This document shows, piece after piece, positions 16,422 through 26,191 of a DNA stretch of 64,000 bases. The DNA comes from JAAYJK01 sp964501655. GTDB taxonomy: Bacteria; Bacillota; Syntrophomonadia; Syntrophomonadales; Syntrophomonadaceae. Where the stretch lies: the NCBI GenBank assembly GCA_964501655.1, contig CAZCTN010000009.1, positions 45,586 through 109,585 of the forward strand, given 5' to 3'. The position numbers were made by a program, and so were the translations under genes. Numbering within the stretch: position 1 is the stretch's first letter; every line of letters begins with the position of its first letter. Under the pieces are notes generated by a model. It was not told where the DNA came from. It made no database searches and saw nothing but the letters and a program-made list of their open reading frames with translations.

Positions 16422-18053
16422 ATGGATAGTCTCGTTAATATGTTCAAGCAGTCAGCTGTACAGGCCAGGGAAGGCTGGTCGAAACTGAGCCTCAATCAAA
16501 AAGTGATGGTGGCGGGAGGAATTCTGCTCCTGCTGAGCACCTTAATATTTCTGGTAAAACAAGGCTCATCCAGCAAGTTTGAGGTTCTCTATTCGGATTT
16601 GAACGCCAAGGATGCCGCTGCTATAGTAGAGCGGTTGGATGAAGAAAAGATTCAGTACCGGCTGACTGATAACGGCAGTACCATTATGGTTCCTACCGAA
16701 GTCAAGTACATCACCCGTCTTAAGCTGGCCAGTGAAGATCTCCCTCAGGGGGAAGTCGGGTTTGAATTGTTCCAGGAAAGCAGTTTCGGGGAAACCCAGA
16801 CCGATAAAAAAGTCAAATACCGGGAGGCCTTACAGGGGGAATTGGCGCGAACCATACAGAGATTGGAAAATGTTTCGGCTGCCAAGGTTAATATAGCCAT
16901 TCCGGAGCAATCATTATTTTCCGATAATGAACAGGCTACCAAAGCATCCGTAGTAGTCAATACCATTAATGGGACGGCTCTTGGGGCCAGGGAAGTCAGA
17001 TCCATAATAAACCTGGTGGCCAATAGTGTAGAGGGCCTGGAGCCGGAGAATGTAGTTATAGTTGATCAGTACGGCAGTCTGTTGTCTGACGGGGTGGTTG
17101 TATCCCCAGAAGCAAATGCTGCCGGGACACTTCAAATGCAGTTGGATATTCAACGTGCTTACGAAACAGCCAAGCAGAATGCCATACAATCCATGCTGGA
17201 TAAGACCCTGGGCAAAGACAATTCCGTGGTCCGGGTTAATGTGGAACTGAACTTCAACAGCGTTCAGGAGACCAGTGAGAAATATACTCATGATCCTGAA
17301 GGGCCCTTTGTACGCAGTGAGCAGATACTGAAGGAATCCAGCACCAATAGCAGCGAAAACGCAGGAATTCCAGGAACTGACACTAATATTCCGCAATATC
17401 AGGAAGTAGATACGGGGAGCTCAAATTCCTCTTATGACAAAAGTGACAAAACCAGCAACTACGAGATAAATAAAACCGAAACCTTTACCCAATATGCCCT
17501 GGGTCATGTAAAATACGATTATTTGACGGCTTCGGTATTTGTAGATAATGAAGGGGCAGCCAAGGCCAACCTGGGAGAAAATAATGAAGAGAGAGCACAG
17601 AAAATAAGAAATATAGTTGCGGCGGCCTGCGGCTTACGGGAAAACCGCAGCGATGAGAATGTTCGCCTGGCAGATAACATATCCGTAGAGTTTATTGATT
17701 TTTATACCGAACCGGAACCAGAGCCGCTGCAGCTGAGCGGATTGGATAAGATTATGACTTCACCCTTAATGCCATATATCCTGGCCGGTCTCGCAGTTCT
17801 TGTTACAGCCATAATAGTGCTGATATCCCGCCGGAGAAAAGGTGAATCGGAGATCCTGGATGACGGGGAGATAGATGGTTTTGAGGCTGAGGCGGACGAG
17901 GAGATAAGCATTCAGGATTTGATGGGCAAATCCCTGACTCCCGAAGAGAAGGAAAGACAAAAGATCAAAGCTGAGATAGAAAATCTAATCGATCAAAGTC
18001 CGGAATCTGCCGCTCAGGTAGTGAAGGCCTGGTTGATGGAAGACCAGAGGTGA
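16422..18053 (+). CDS. fliF: Flagellar MS-ring protein FliF
   Basis: Forms the membrane ring on which the basal body is built. The 543-residue protein has a transmembrane segment at about 28-46 (VMVAGGILLLLSTLIFLV), periplasmic ring-building domains, a low-complexity Ser/Asn-rich stretch near 300-350, a second membrane segment at about 449-466, and a C-terminal cytoplasmic tail that binds FliG. The signature LYSDLNAKDAAAIVERLDEE is present. It overlaps the fliG reading frame start region. Confidence 0.97.
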   Translation: MDSLVNMFKQSAVQAREGWSKLSLNQKVMVAGGILLLLSTLIFLVKQGSSSKFEVLYSDLNAKDAAAIVERLDEEKIQYRLTDNGSTIMVPTEVKYITRLKLASEDLPQGEVGFELFQESSFGETQTDKKVKYREALQGELARTIQRLENVSAAKVNIAIPEQSLFSDNEQATKASVVVNTINGTALGAREVRSIINLVANSVEGLEPENVVIVDQYGSLLSDGVVVSPEANAAGTLQMQLDIQRAYETAKQNAIQSMLDKTLGKDNSVVRVNVELNFNSVQETSEKYTHDPEGPFVRSEQILKESSTNSSENAGIPGTDTNIPQYQEVDTGSSNSSYDKSDKTSNYEINKTETFTQYALGHVKYDYLTASVFVDNEGAAKANLGENNEERAQKIRNIVAAACGLRENRSDENVRLADNISVEFIDFYTEPEPEPLQLSGLDKIMTSPLMPYILAGLAVLVTAIIVLISRRRKGESEILDDGEIDGFEAEADEEISIQDLMGKSLTPEEKERQKIKAEIENLIDQSPESAAQVVKAWLMEDQR

Positions 18054-18058
18054 TGCAG

Positions 18059-19063
18059 TTGAATAAGACATTATCAGGAAGGCAAAAAGCAGCCAATTTC
18101 CTTATTTACCTGGGGCCGGAAAGGTCAGCTCAGATCTTCAAATATCTTAAGGAAGAAGAGATAGAGCAGCTGACTTTGGAAATTGCCAATATTCGCCGGG
18201 TAGATCCGGAACAGGCGGATGAATTGAACCGGGAGTTCTTCGAAATGTGTTTGGCTCACCAGTTTATTGGGCAGGGCGGAATATCTTATGCCAAGGAAGT
18301 ACTGGAAAGGGCGTACGGCGAGGAGAAAACCCTGGAAATTATCGCCCGTATATCCGCTTCCTTGCAGGTCCGGCCCTTTGATTTCATGAGAAAGACCGAA
18401 CCTGGCCAGCTATTGAACTTTATCCAGGGGGAACATCCGCAGACTATTGCTTTGATACTGGCTTATCTGGATCCGGAACAGGCTTCCCTGGTGTTATCTT
18501 CCCTGTCGCCGGAGAGGCAGTCTGAGGTAGCCAAACGCATTGCGGTGATGGATACCACATCGCCCGAGGTGATAAAGGAGATAGAGAGCGTGCTGGAACG
18601 CAAACTCTCTTCCATTGCTCCCCAGGAGTTGACCAATGCCGGCGGCATAAAATCAGTGGTGGAGATAATCAACCGGGTGGATCGGGGAACTGAAAAAACC
18701 ATCATGGAGTCTCTGGAGATCCAGGATCCGGAACTGGCGGAAGAGATCAAGAAACTCATGTTTGTCTTCGAGGACATAGTAATGATAGATGATCGTTCAG
18801 TACAGAGAGTGCTGAGAGAAGTGGATTCCCAGGATCTGTCCCTGGCCTTGAAGGGATCAAGTGCAGAAGTAGCCCAGAAGATATTCACTAATATGTCAGC
18901 CCGGGCTGCCGAGATGCTGAAGGAAGATATGGAATTCATGGGCCCGGTAAGGCTGCGGGATGTTGAGGAAGCACAGCAAAGAGTTGTCAACAGCATTCGC
19001 AGGCTGGAAGAAACCGGGGAGATTGTTATAGCTAGAGGCGGAGGAGATGAAATAGTTGTCTAG
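18059..19063 (+). CDS. fliG: Flagellar motor switch protein FliG
   Basis: C-ring protein that contacts the stator and sets rotation direction. The 334-residue protein begins MNKTLSGRQKAANFLIYLG and contains the family motif GEHPQTIALILAYLDPEQA and the C-terminal torque helix region with MSARAAEMLKEDMEFMGPVR. TTG 18059 is preferred since AGAGGTGA precedes it by five bases; ATG 18053 and GTG 18050 are in frame but too close to the site. Confidence 0.96.
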   Translation: MNKTLSGRQKAANFLIYLGPERSAQIFKYLKEEEIEQLTLEIANIRRVDPEQADELNREFFEMCLAHQFIGQGGISYAKEVLERAYGEEKTLEIIARISASLQVRPFDFMRKTEPGQLLNFIQGEHPQTIALILAYLDPEQASLVLSSLSPERQSEVAKRIAVMDTTSPEVIKEIESVLERKLSSIAPQELTNAGGIKSVVEIINRVDRGTEKTIMESLEIQDPELAEEIKKLMFVFEDIVMIDDRSVQRVLREVDSQDLSLALKGSSAEVAQKIFTNMSARAAEMLKEDMEFMGPVRLRDVEEAQQRVVNSIRRLEETGEIVIARGGGDEIVV

Positions 19064-19850
19064 GGTGATAAAAGGTTCGGCGGTGTATGTTTCCCAGCCC
19101 AAAATAATTCAAATAGAGGAACTGAGGGAGCTGCAGGAAAAATATGAGCAGGACAGCAACAAGGCTCACAGGTCCAGCTATATTAAGAATTATGAATTGG
19201 AACAGAGCAGACTTAAACAAATAAGGGATGAGAGTGACGCTATCTTACGGGAAACCGAGAGTATGGTAACGGATTTGCTGGAAAAGGCTCGGGAAGAAGC
19301 CAGCCATATCATCAACGAGGCCAATGACGAAGCAGGTCAAATAAAAGAAGATAATGCCAGGAGAGGTTATGAAGAGGGGCTGGAGCAGGCTAGGCAAGAC
19401 ATGGAAAATATCCTGGAAAATGCCCGGCAGGAGAAGCAGCAAACCATAGAAGAAGGTGCCCGGATCAGAATGCAGATGTTAAGGGCGGCTGAAGGAGATA
19501 TGCTTCGCCTGGTAATGGCCATAGGCAGAAAAGTCATTGGAGGAGAGATGAGGACCAACCCGGAGGTAGTTATTAATGTGATTGCTGATGCTTTGAGCTA
19601 TCTGGAAGGGAGTGAAAATATCTCGGTTCATATCAACCCTCAGGAGGTACTGCAGGTACTGGACGCAGTAAATACCGGACAGATAGCCGATAAGAACAAC
19701 CAGATTATTGATTTCGAGGTAAAGGCAGACAACCGGGTTTCACCGGGCGGGTGTATCATAAACAGTGAAGAGGGGCAGATAGATGCTACTTTGGAAACTC
19801 GTATGACCAAAACCGAGAAACATTTGCAGGGTGTGATAGGGGATGAATGA
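19056..19850 (+). CDS. fliH: Flagellar assembly protein FliH
   Basis: Stator-like regulator of the export ATPase FliI. The 264-residue protein is mostly charged coiled coil (about residues 15-140) with a C-terminal FliH/V-ATPase E-subunit-like domain (VMAIGRKVIGGEM and VSPGGCIINSEEGQIDATLE). The TTG start overlaps the fliG stop by eight bases and follows GGAGGAGA. It overlaps fliI by eight bases. Confidence 0.92.
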   Translation: MSRVIKGSAVYVSQPKIIQIEELRELQEKYEQDSNKAHRSSYIKNYELEQSRLKQIRDESDAILRETESMVTDLLEKAREEASHIINEANDEAGQIKEDNARRGYEEGLEQARQDMENILENARQEKQQTIEEGARIRMQMLRAAEGDMLRLVMAIGRKVIGGEMRTNPEVVINVIADALSYLEGSENISVHINPQEVLQVLDAVNTGQIADKNNQIIDFEVKADNRVSPGGCIINSEEGQIDATLETRMTKTEKHLQGVIGDE

Positions 19851-21177
19851 ATCTATCGCCTTTAACCTGGACAAGTATTTGCATATGCTTGAGTCTGGCA
19901 ATGTATGCCAGATAAAAGGCAGGATATCACAGGCCATAGGCCTTACTCTGGAGGCCACCGGCCCCAGGCTGAGCCTGGGAGAGGTATGTTACGTGCAGAG
20001 TGATCACCACCCGGAGATGATAATTCCGGCCGAGGTAGTTGGATTTAAGAACCGGCGGATACTATTGATGCCACTGGGAGAACTGGAAGGTATAGGACCG
20101 GGGAGTGAATTACTGGCTACCGGGGAAACACTCAAGGTAAGCGTGGGTATGGATCTTATTGGCAGGGTATTGAACGGACTGGGTGAACCCATCGATGAGA
20201 AGGGTGGGGTGATAGTGGAGGACATTTACCCGGTTATGAACAGGCCGCCCAATCCCCTGAAAAGGAGCCGTATCCGGGAGGTGCTGCCGGTGGGAGTAAA
20301 AGCCATTGACGGTTTGCTGACTATCGGCAAAGGACAAAGGATGGGGATATTCTCCGGCAGCGGAGTAGGGAAAAGCACCCTGATTGGGATGATCGCCAGG
20401 AATACTGGGGCAGATGTCAATGTAATCGCGTTAATTGGTGAACGAGGACGAGAAGTTCGAGAATTCCTGGAGCGGGACCTGGGGAAAGCAGGACTGGCCA
20501 GATCAGTAGTGATAGTTGCGACTTCAGACCAGCCAGCCTTGTTAAGACTCAAAGGTGCTTTTGTGGCCACCAGCATCGCAGAATACTTTCGCGATCAGGG
20601 TAAGGATGTATTGTTGCTGATGGATTCTCTTACCCGCTTCGCATTGGCCCAACGAGAAATTGGACTGGCAATCGGAGAACCCCCGGCTACCAGGGGCTTC
20701 ACACCATCGGTTTTCGCTCTGTTGCCCCGGTTGCTGGAAAGAGCAGGTACTTCAGAGCGGGGAAGCATCACCGGATTATATTCGGTATTGGTGGAAGGAG
20801 ATGATATGAATGAGCCCATTACGGATGCAGTGCGGGGGATTGTGGATGGCCATATCGTACTCAGCCGCAAGTTGGGCGCCATGAACATTTACCCTGCTAT
20901 TGATGTGATGCAGAGCATCAGTCGGGTGATGATCGATCTGGCCGATGGGGAACATATGGAAGATGCGGTGGGATTCAAGAATATCCTGGCCGCATACGAA
21001 GAAGCCCGGGACTTGATTGATATTGGAGCATATAAAGAAGGAAGCAATCCTCGGGTTGATGAAGCGGTCAGATACATAGGCAAGTGTAATGAGTTCCTGA
21101 AACAGGGTATACATGAAGAGGCAGAATATCACCATACCCTGCTTCAATTAAAACAGAGCATGAGCGGGAGGAATTAA
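19843..21177 (+). CDS. fliI: Flagellum-specific ATPase FliI
   Basis: ATPase of the flagellar type III export apparatus, related to F1-beta. The 444-residue protein has Walker A GSGVGKST, the ALIGERGREVREFLE signature, Walker B VLLLMDSLTRFALAQREIG and the ATPase alpha/beta signature region PATRGFTPSVFALLPRLLER. ATG overlaps the fliH stop, indicating translational coupling. Confidence 0.98.
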   Translation: MNESIAFNLDKYLHMLESGNVCQIKGRISQAIGLTLEATGPRLSLGEVCYVQSDHHPEMIIPAEVVGFKNRRILLMPLGELEGIGPGSELLATGETLKVSVGMDLIGRVLNGLGEPIDEKGGVIVEDIYPVMNRPPNPLKRSRIREVLPVGVKAIDGLLTIGKGQRMGIFSGSGVGKSTLIGMIARNTGADVNVIALIGERGREVREFLERDLGKAGLARSVVIVATSDQPALLRLKGAFVATSIAEYFRDQGKDVLLLMDSLTRFALAQREIGLAIGEPPATRGFTPSVFALLPRLLERAGTSERGSITGLYSVLVEGDDMNEPITDAVRGIVDGHIVLSRKLGAMNIYPAIDVMQSISRVMIDLADGEHMEDAVGFKNILAAYEEARDLIDIGAYKEGSNPRVDEAVRYIGKCNEFLKQGIHEEAEYHHTLLQLKQSMSGRN

Positions 21178-21179
21178 TA

Positions 21180-21641
21180 ATGCATCCATTTAAATTCCGG
21201 CTTCAGACCAAGCTGAAAGTTACCAGTATATATGAAGATATGGCTCGGGAACAGCTGAGAATACAATTGTCGACTCGGGATATCATAGCTGAGCAGGTGC
21301 GAAGTCTGGATCAGCAGGCTAATAATATCGAACAATCCATCCGCTTGATGAAGAGTGATGAACAAGAATACCGAAGGATGGTTTTCAGCCGCGAATACCT
21401 GCCGGTATTAAAAGAGAAGAAGATTAGCAAAACCCTGGAATTGGCACAGGCGGAAAGCAAGGTGGATAAAGCTCGCGACCTGGTGCAAGCACGCTCTCGG
21501 GAAAGCAATACTCTGGAAAAGCTCAAGGAGCGAGAGTGGGCCGATTATCTATATGAAAATTCCAAAGAAGAACAAAAAACAATCGATGAAGCTGCCATAG
21601 TGGCTTTTTACCGCAACAGATCTCAAACTGCGGTGGGGTAA
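21180..21641 (+). CDS. fliJ: Flagellar export chaperone/stalk protein FliJ
   Basis: Coiled-coil protein that links FliI to the export gate. The 153-residue protein is almost wholly helical and charged, with heptad-like spacing and no membrane segment. FliJ is weakly conserved in sequence; assignment rests on size, coiled-coil nature and position two bases after fliI. Confidence 0.88.
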   Translation: MHPFKFRLQTKLKVTSIYEDMAREQLRIQLSTRDIIAEQVRSLDQQANNIEQSIRLMKSDEQEYRRMVFSREYLPVLKEKKISKTLELAQAESKVDKARDLVQARSRESNTLEKLKEREWADYLYENSKEEQKTIDEAAIVAFYRNRSQTAVG

Positions 21642-21721
21642 GCAGTTTGATGTCAAATGGTTGAACTGCAGGTGCTGGCAGTACCTGATATAAAACGGGA
21701 GAATATGGGAGAAGAAGATTA

Positions 21722-22324
21722 ATGAAAAAAGGTGTACAGATAGCAATACTGGTTTTCCTAATACTGGTAATAATTGGCGGAGGGTGTACTTTCCTGCTTA
21801 AAATGGAAATACTGCCCGTGCCGGCATTTCTTAAGAGCATACCTTTAATCAGTTCGCACCTCCCACCCGACCGGACTCCAGCAGAGGATACTGGAGATTC
21901 TCCGGATGTCAGTGACGAAAAGGACGAACCTGATGAACGTCTTCAACTGGAAAAACAGATAAATGATAGAGAGAAAGAAATCGATAAACTAAATACACAG
22001 CTGAATGACATGGAAAAGGAACTGGCATCGAGTCTTGAGGCACAGCAGGCTTTGCAGGAGCAGGTACTGCAGCTGCAGGACGAGGTGGCCGAGTCTCTAA
22101 CCATGAAGCAAAACCAAGCAGATACCTATAAAAATCTGGCTGAATATTACGCGGTTATGAAGGCCCAGAACGCTGCAGCTATTATATCGCAGTTAAAAGA
22201 TGAAGAGATAATAGGAATCTTTAATCACATGGACAGCGAGACCGTGGCAGATATTCTACAGAGTATGGACAAGAGCAAGGCGGCGGCCTTAAGCAAGAAA
22301 ATGCTGGCCACGACTGCTATATAG
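21722..22324 (+). CDS. MotE-like flagellar membrane protein (YlxF type)
   Basis: A 200-residue protein with one N-terminal membrane segment (residues 7-28), an acidic Pro/Asp-rich linker, a coiled coil (about 75-125), and a C-terminal MgtE-N-like helical region (IISQLKDEEIIGIFNHMDSE). This layout matches the YlxF/MotE group found between fliJ and fliK in Firmicutes, thought to act as a flagellar chaperone or assembly factor. The precise role here is not known. Its start overlaps a possible 21-codon ORF. Confidence 0.82.
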   Translation: MKKGVQIAILVFLILVIIGGGCTFLLKMEILPVPAFLKSIPLISSHLPPDRTPAEDTGDSPDVSDEKDEPDERLQLEKQINDREKEIDKLNTQLNDMEKELASSLEAQQALQEQVLQLQDEVAESLTMKQNQADTYKNLAEYYAVMKAQNAAAIISQLKDEEIIGIFNHMDSETVADILQSMDKSKAAALSKKMLATTAI

Positions 22325-22396
22325 CTGATTTCAGCAAAGGGGGTGAATGCCGGCTGTGAAACACAATTCAAATAATAAGCGAAAGGAGGTGAAACA

Positions 22397-23782
22397 TTGC
22401 TAGAAATGCCCATCCTGAACGTATATAGGCAATTGGGGACGCCAATTATCAACTCCAACCCGGGCCAACAATTTGAAGAAAGCACCAGCAAGCAGGACGG
22501 TTTCAGCCGTCATATGAGCAAAATCCAGGCTCAGCCCAATGAGGGGGATGGCGGTGAAGCCGGTGAGCCGCAGGATACCGTATTGACCAAGGAAGCTAAT
22601 CAGCCGATACCAGGCTCTAACTCCATGGAGCTGAAGTTAGCTCTGCTGGATCATTCAACCCGGCGGGAGGAGGATTTGCCTGTTGATGATGATCTGCCAA
22701 TAACTAAAGTCTTGCTTCCGGCTCCGCCAGAGACCACTGAAATGCCGCCTGTAGACTCGATGCCGGAGAAATACGGTCAGTCCATCAACAGGACTGATAA
22801 CCCGGAGGAAAACTATCAGGACGAAACAGAAATACCGGTGACCGGAAGCAATTCCTTAGAAAATGCGCTTCAGGCCCTTAACTTGCAGGCAGCCACCCGT
22901 CCGGAAAGGAAAACCATCCAGGTGGCAGAGATGAAACCCGGGCCAATGTATGCAGCAGCGGATGAAGCAGCCTTGACAGAAGAAGCCGAAACCAAAGTAA
23001 AAGTTAAGAATGGGGATAGCCCCCTGTCCCGGGATCCAGGCAACAAGGGGCAGGCCGGGGAAAAAACCGGCAACCAGCAAAATAAAAATGTTGAAGGGGG
23101 CCAGGAAAACAAACCCCGGGGTGATGCCGGAGAGGTTAAGAAAATGATTGACTTCGAAGCCCATAGGATGAAAGCCAGCAGGTTAACCACTACAGTAAAG
23201 ACAGAAAACCTGCAGCCGGGCAGTTCAGCCCCTTCCTGGCAGGAAGACCTTCAGACCGGAGAGATTAAGCCGGCCAAAGCTGACAGCATCTTCCAGGAGC
23301 AGTTAAGAACCCCGGTTAATCCGAAGGAAATAATAGAACAGATGGTAGAAAAAATATCACTTATTCAAAGCAAAAAAGTTTCGGAGTTGACTCTGGATCT
23401 TAAGCCGGATTATCTGGGAAAAATGACCATTAAACTAGCCATGGAAGAGGGTGTATTAACCGCCCGCTTTCTAACCGACAATCCCCAGGTTAAAAACCTT
23501 TTGGAGAGCAACCTGAGTACCTTAAGGCAGCAGTTGGAAAGTCAGGGGATAAAGGTGGAGAAAACCGAAGTAAACGTACAATTAAACAACGGCGGCTTGT
23601 TCGACGGCTCTGAAGGTCAACCGCAGGACAGGTGGCAGTACCAGGGAAACAATACCCAGGGCTGGGATTATGGCCCCAATTACGTTTATGAAGACGAATC
23701 CTTTGAGGGTGCGACCGAAGGCAGTCTGAGATATGCCGAAACTGATCTGAACGATGAAACAAGGATGAACTTCTTAGTATAG
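22397..23782 (+). CDS. fliK: Flagellar hook-length control protein FliK
   Basis: Secreted molecular ruler that switches export from hook to filament. The 461-residue protein has a long, low-complexity, Pro/Glu/Lys-rich N-terminal and middle region. The conserved C-terminal FliK domain (about 325-395) contains LTLDLKPDYLGKMTIKLAME and LESQGIKVEKTEVNVQ. TTG start follows a strong AAAGGAGGTGA. flgD follows in the usual order. Confidence 0.93.
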   Translation: MLEMPILNVYRQLGTPIINSNPGQQFEESTSKQDGFSRHMSKIQAQPNEGDGGEAGEPQDTVLTKEANQPIPGSNSMELKLALLDHSTRREEDLPVDDDLPITKVLLPAPPETTEMPPVDSMPEKYGQSINRTDNPEENYQDETEIPVTGSNSLENALQALNLQAATRPERKTIQVAEMKPGPMYAAADEAALTEEAETKVKVKNGDSPLSRDPGNKGQAGEKTGNQQNKNVEGGQENKPRGDAGEVKKMIDFEAHRMKASRLTTTVKTENLQPGSSAPSWQEDLQTGEIKPAKADSIFQEQLRTPVNPKEIIEQMVEKISLIQSKKVSELTLDLKPDYLGKMTIKLAMEEGVLTARFLTDNPQVKNLLESNLSTLRQQLESQGIKVEKTEVNVQLNNGGLFDGSEGQPQDRWQYQGNNTQGWDYGPNYVYEDESFEGATEGSLRYAETDLNDETRMNFLV

Positions 23783-23791
23783 GGAGGTGTA

Positions 23792-24322
23792 ATGATGAGT
23801 ATAAGCAGTATAGCCACCGATTATTCCACCCAGGTTAACAGCAATTCTACCGTGGGCAATTCGGAACTGGGAAAAGACCAATTCCTGCAGCTGCTGGTAA
23901 CTCAATTAAGGTACCAGAATCCGCTGGAACCAATGGAGGATCAGGAATTCATATCCCAGCTGGCTACCTTCAGCCAGTTGGAGGAAATACAATACCTGAG
24001 CAGTATGGTTGAAGCTCTGGGACAGAGCTTTACATCCTACATCAGCGGCAGCATGAGCCTGCAGCTGGCAGGAACCTTGATTGGCCGGGAAGTCAGCTAT
24101 GTAGATCCTGATAGCCTGGATACGGATTCAGAGGAATCGGTAGACCTGCTAAGCGGAGTCATTGAAAGAGTGATATTCAAGGATGGAGTTCCCTATTTCG
24201 TTATAGGGGAACACGAAGTAACCGCCGAGTACATAATGGAATTGGGTTCAGTGCCGACGGGCTCCACATCATCGGCCGACTCTCAGCCGGCAGCGGAAGA
24301 TACGGAGCAAGACGATGAATAA
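23792..24322 (+). CDS. flgD: Flagellar hook cap protein FlgD
   Basis: Scaffold at the hook tip needed for FlgE assembly. The 176-residue protein shows the defining N-terminal segment LGKDQFLQLLVTQLRYQNPL and QEFISQLATFSQLEEIQYL. It ends with an acidic tail. GGGAGGTGT precedes the ATG pair. It overlaps the next gene by eight bases. Confidence 0.97.
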   Translation: MMSISSIATDYSTQVNSNSTVGNSELGKDQFLQLLVTQLRYQNPLEPMEDQEFISQLATFSQLEEIQYLSSMVEALGQSFTSYISGSMSLQLAGTLIGREVSYVDPDSLDTDSEESVDLLSGVIERVIFKDGVPYFVIGEHEVTAEYIMELGSVPTGSTSSADSQPAAEDTEQDDE

Positions 24323-24689
24323 AGTAGTATTTCCTTATCAACCGGTGCAGCCTCTTGCCGCCGAACGCAAACAGGAAAATGCCTCAATCGGCAAGAGTGA
24401 TTTTCGTCAATTGCTGGATCAGGAGATAAACCCAAACAAATTACACTTTTCCAAGCATGCCCGGCAAAGGCTCCAGGCCAGAAATATTGAACTGGATCAG
24501 GAGGATCTGGAAAAGCTGCAGACTGCGGTAGGCAAAGCCAGGGATAAGGGAGCCCGTGATTCATTAATCATTATGGACAAGCTGGCCCTGGTAGTCAGCA
24601 TCAAAAATAATACCGTGATTACTGCAGTTGATGAAGAGAGTATCCAGGATAATGTGTTTACAAATATTGATAGTGCAGTAATAATGTAG
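24315..24689 (+). CDS. Flagellar operon protein of the FlgD-FlgE interval
   Basis: A 124-residue protein of the conserved flagellar operon family that sits between flgD and flgE in many Firmicutes. The hallmark FSKHARQRLQARNIEL is at residues 44-59, followed by a region DSLIIMDKLALVVSIKNNTV. Function is not established; a role in hook assembly or its regulation is inferred from position. ATG overlaps flgD by eight bases. Confidence 0.88.
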   Translation: MNKVVFPYQPVQPLAAERKQENASIGKSDFRQLLDQEINPNKLHFSKHARQRLQARNIELDQEDLEKLQTAVGKARDKGARDSLIIMDKLALVVSIKNNTVITAVDEESIQDNVFTNIDSAVIM

Positions 24690-24694
24690 GGCCG

Positions 24695-24758
24695 GACCTC
24701 AAAGAGGAAGCCCCGGGGGCCGAAATATGGAAGCACCCCCTGCACTAGGAAGGAGGTC
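24695..24758 (+). promoter_or_regulatory. Foldable leader that can pair with the flgE ribosome binding site
   Basis: In the 78-base gap before flgE, GACCTC (24695-24700) can pair with GAGGTC (24753-24758), which overlaps the flgE ribosome binding site AAGGAGGT. An inner GGGGG (24715-24719) can pair with CCCCC (24736-24740). Such a fold could limit translation of hook protein; this is inference from base complementarity. Confidence 0.4.
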
Positions 24759-24767
24759 AGATAGAAG

Positions 24768-26156
24768 ATGATGCGTTCAATGTATTCTGGAGTGGCTGGT
24801 TTAAAAAACCATCAAACCAGAATGGATGTAATAGGCAACAACATCGCTAACGTTAATACAGTAGGTTTCAAGAAAAGCCGGGTGGTTTTCAAGGATTCTC
24901 TCTATCAAAGCATAAGGGGGGCATCCAGTCCTACCGACTCCCGGGGAGGAACCAATCCAATGGCTATTGGGCTGGGTATGACCATCAGCAGCATCGACCA
25001 AATACACAATCCGGCTCCGACTACCATAACCAACAAGACTACCGATATGGCTATTGATGGGAGTGGTTATTTTATCCTCAGTGACGGAGGAAATAAATAC
25101 TACAGTCGGGCGGGAGCCTTTGACTTTGACAAACTGGGCAGTCTGGTAAGTACTTCCAACGGATACCGGGTTCTGGGCTGGATGGCTGACACCAGCGGCA
25201 ATATAGATACCACCGGGGAAGCCGGCAGTATTGATATATCCGGCTTCAGCACTACTCCTCCCCGGGCTACTGAATCAATGCAGTTTACCGGTAACCTGGC
25301 TTCTACCCTGAATGTTCCGCAAATAAGCGGCGTTGACATCGATCCTACTCAGGGTGACGAACATCCAGACAGTGCCAATTCAGTTATTACTTCCAAAGAG
25401 GTGTACGATTCCCTGGGCAACCGGATCACGGTCTATTTCCGCTTCTTTAAAACTGAAATAGACAGCGGTCCGCCGGTGATAAACAACTGGGCCTGCGATA
25501 TTTCCCTGAATCCGGATTTTGAAAATGCCACCGGCTATGATCCACTGACAGACTTTGAACTGGTAGATATATCTACCGGGGCTGTCCCGGCCAATCCTCT
25601 CAGCTTTATTCGGGCCAACAACCTGCAGTTTGATGAAGGCGGCAACATAGTGGACTCCGATAATGCCCAGATATCAATTACCATTGACCGCTCAGCTGAA
25701 GGTGCCGAGCCTCTGGTTATGGAAATAGATTTTGCCTCCTTAACTCAGTATAATGCCGATTCAAGCGCCCAGGCAAAGTACCAGGACGGCTACAGTATGG
25801 GCAGCCTGAGCAGTTATAACATTGGTATTGACGGTACTATTCAGGGAGTGTACGACAATGGACAGGTCATGAATATCGCCCGGGTGGCCCTGGCCAATTT
25901 TCAAAATCCAGCCGGGTTGATCCAGGTAGGGTCCAATCTCTTCCAGGAATCCAATAATTCCGGGGATTGTGTGGTAGGCGCACCCGGCAATGCCGGGATG
26001 GGGGCAATAATCCCGGGCAGTCTGGAGATGTCCAATGTAGACCTGTCCGAGGAATTTACGGATATGATTGTAACCCAGAGAGGCTTTCAAGCCAATTCAC
26101 GCATCATCACCACTTCGGATGAGATGCTGCAGGAACTGGTTAACCTCAAGAGATAG
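24768..26156 (+). CDS. flgE: Flagellar hook protein FlgE
   Basis: Subunit of the hook. The 462-residue protein has the N-terminal rod/hook motif SGVAGLKNHQTRMDVIGNNI with NVNTVGFKKSR, a variable central domain, and the C-terminal D0 segment MIVTQRGFQANSRIITTSDE. ATG 24768 lies 10 bases after AAGGAGGT; ATG 24771 is equivalent. Inverted repeats flank the gene on both sides. Confidence 0.96.
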   Translation: MMRSMYSGVAGLKNHQTRMDVIGNNIANVNTVGFKKSRVVFKDSLYQSIRGASSPTDSRGGTNPMAIGLGMTISSIDQIHNPAPTTITNKTTDMAIDGSGYFILSDGGNKYYSRAGAFDFDKLGSLVSTSNGYRVLGWMADTSGNIDTTGEAGSIDISGFSTTPPRATESMQFTGNLASTLNVPQISGVDIDPTQGDEHPDSANSVITSKEVYDSLGNRITVYFRFFKTEIDSGPPVINNWACDISLNPDFENATGYDPLTDFELVDISTGAVPANPLSFIRANNLQFDEGGNIVDSDNAQISITIDRSAEGAEPLVMEIDFASLTQYNADSSAQAKYQDGYSMGSLSSYNIGIDGTIQGVYDNGQVMNIARVALANFQNPAGLIQVGSNLFQESNNSGDCVVGAPGNAGMGAIIPGSLEMSNVDLSEEFTDMIVTQRGFQANSRIITTSDEMLQELVNLKR

Positions 26157-26164
26157 TAACGCCC

Positions 26165-26191
26165 TTCCTCCGGGAGTCCCTCCCGGAGGAA
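26165..26191 (+). repeat. Perfect 11-bp hairpin between flgE and flbD
   Basis: TTCCTCCGGGA (26165-26175) and TCCCGGAGGAA (26181-26191) form a perfect stem with a 5-base loop, nine bases after the flgE stop. No T run follows, so it is better read as an mRNA-stabilising or processing hairpin than as a terminator. Confidence 0.75.
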
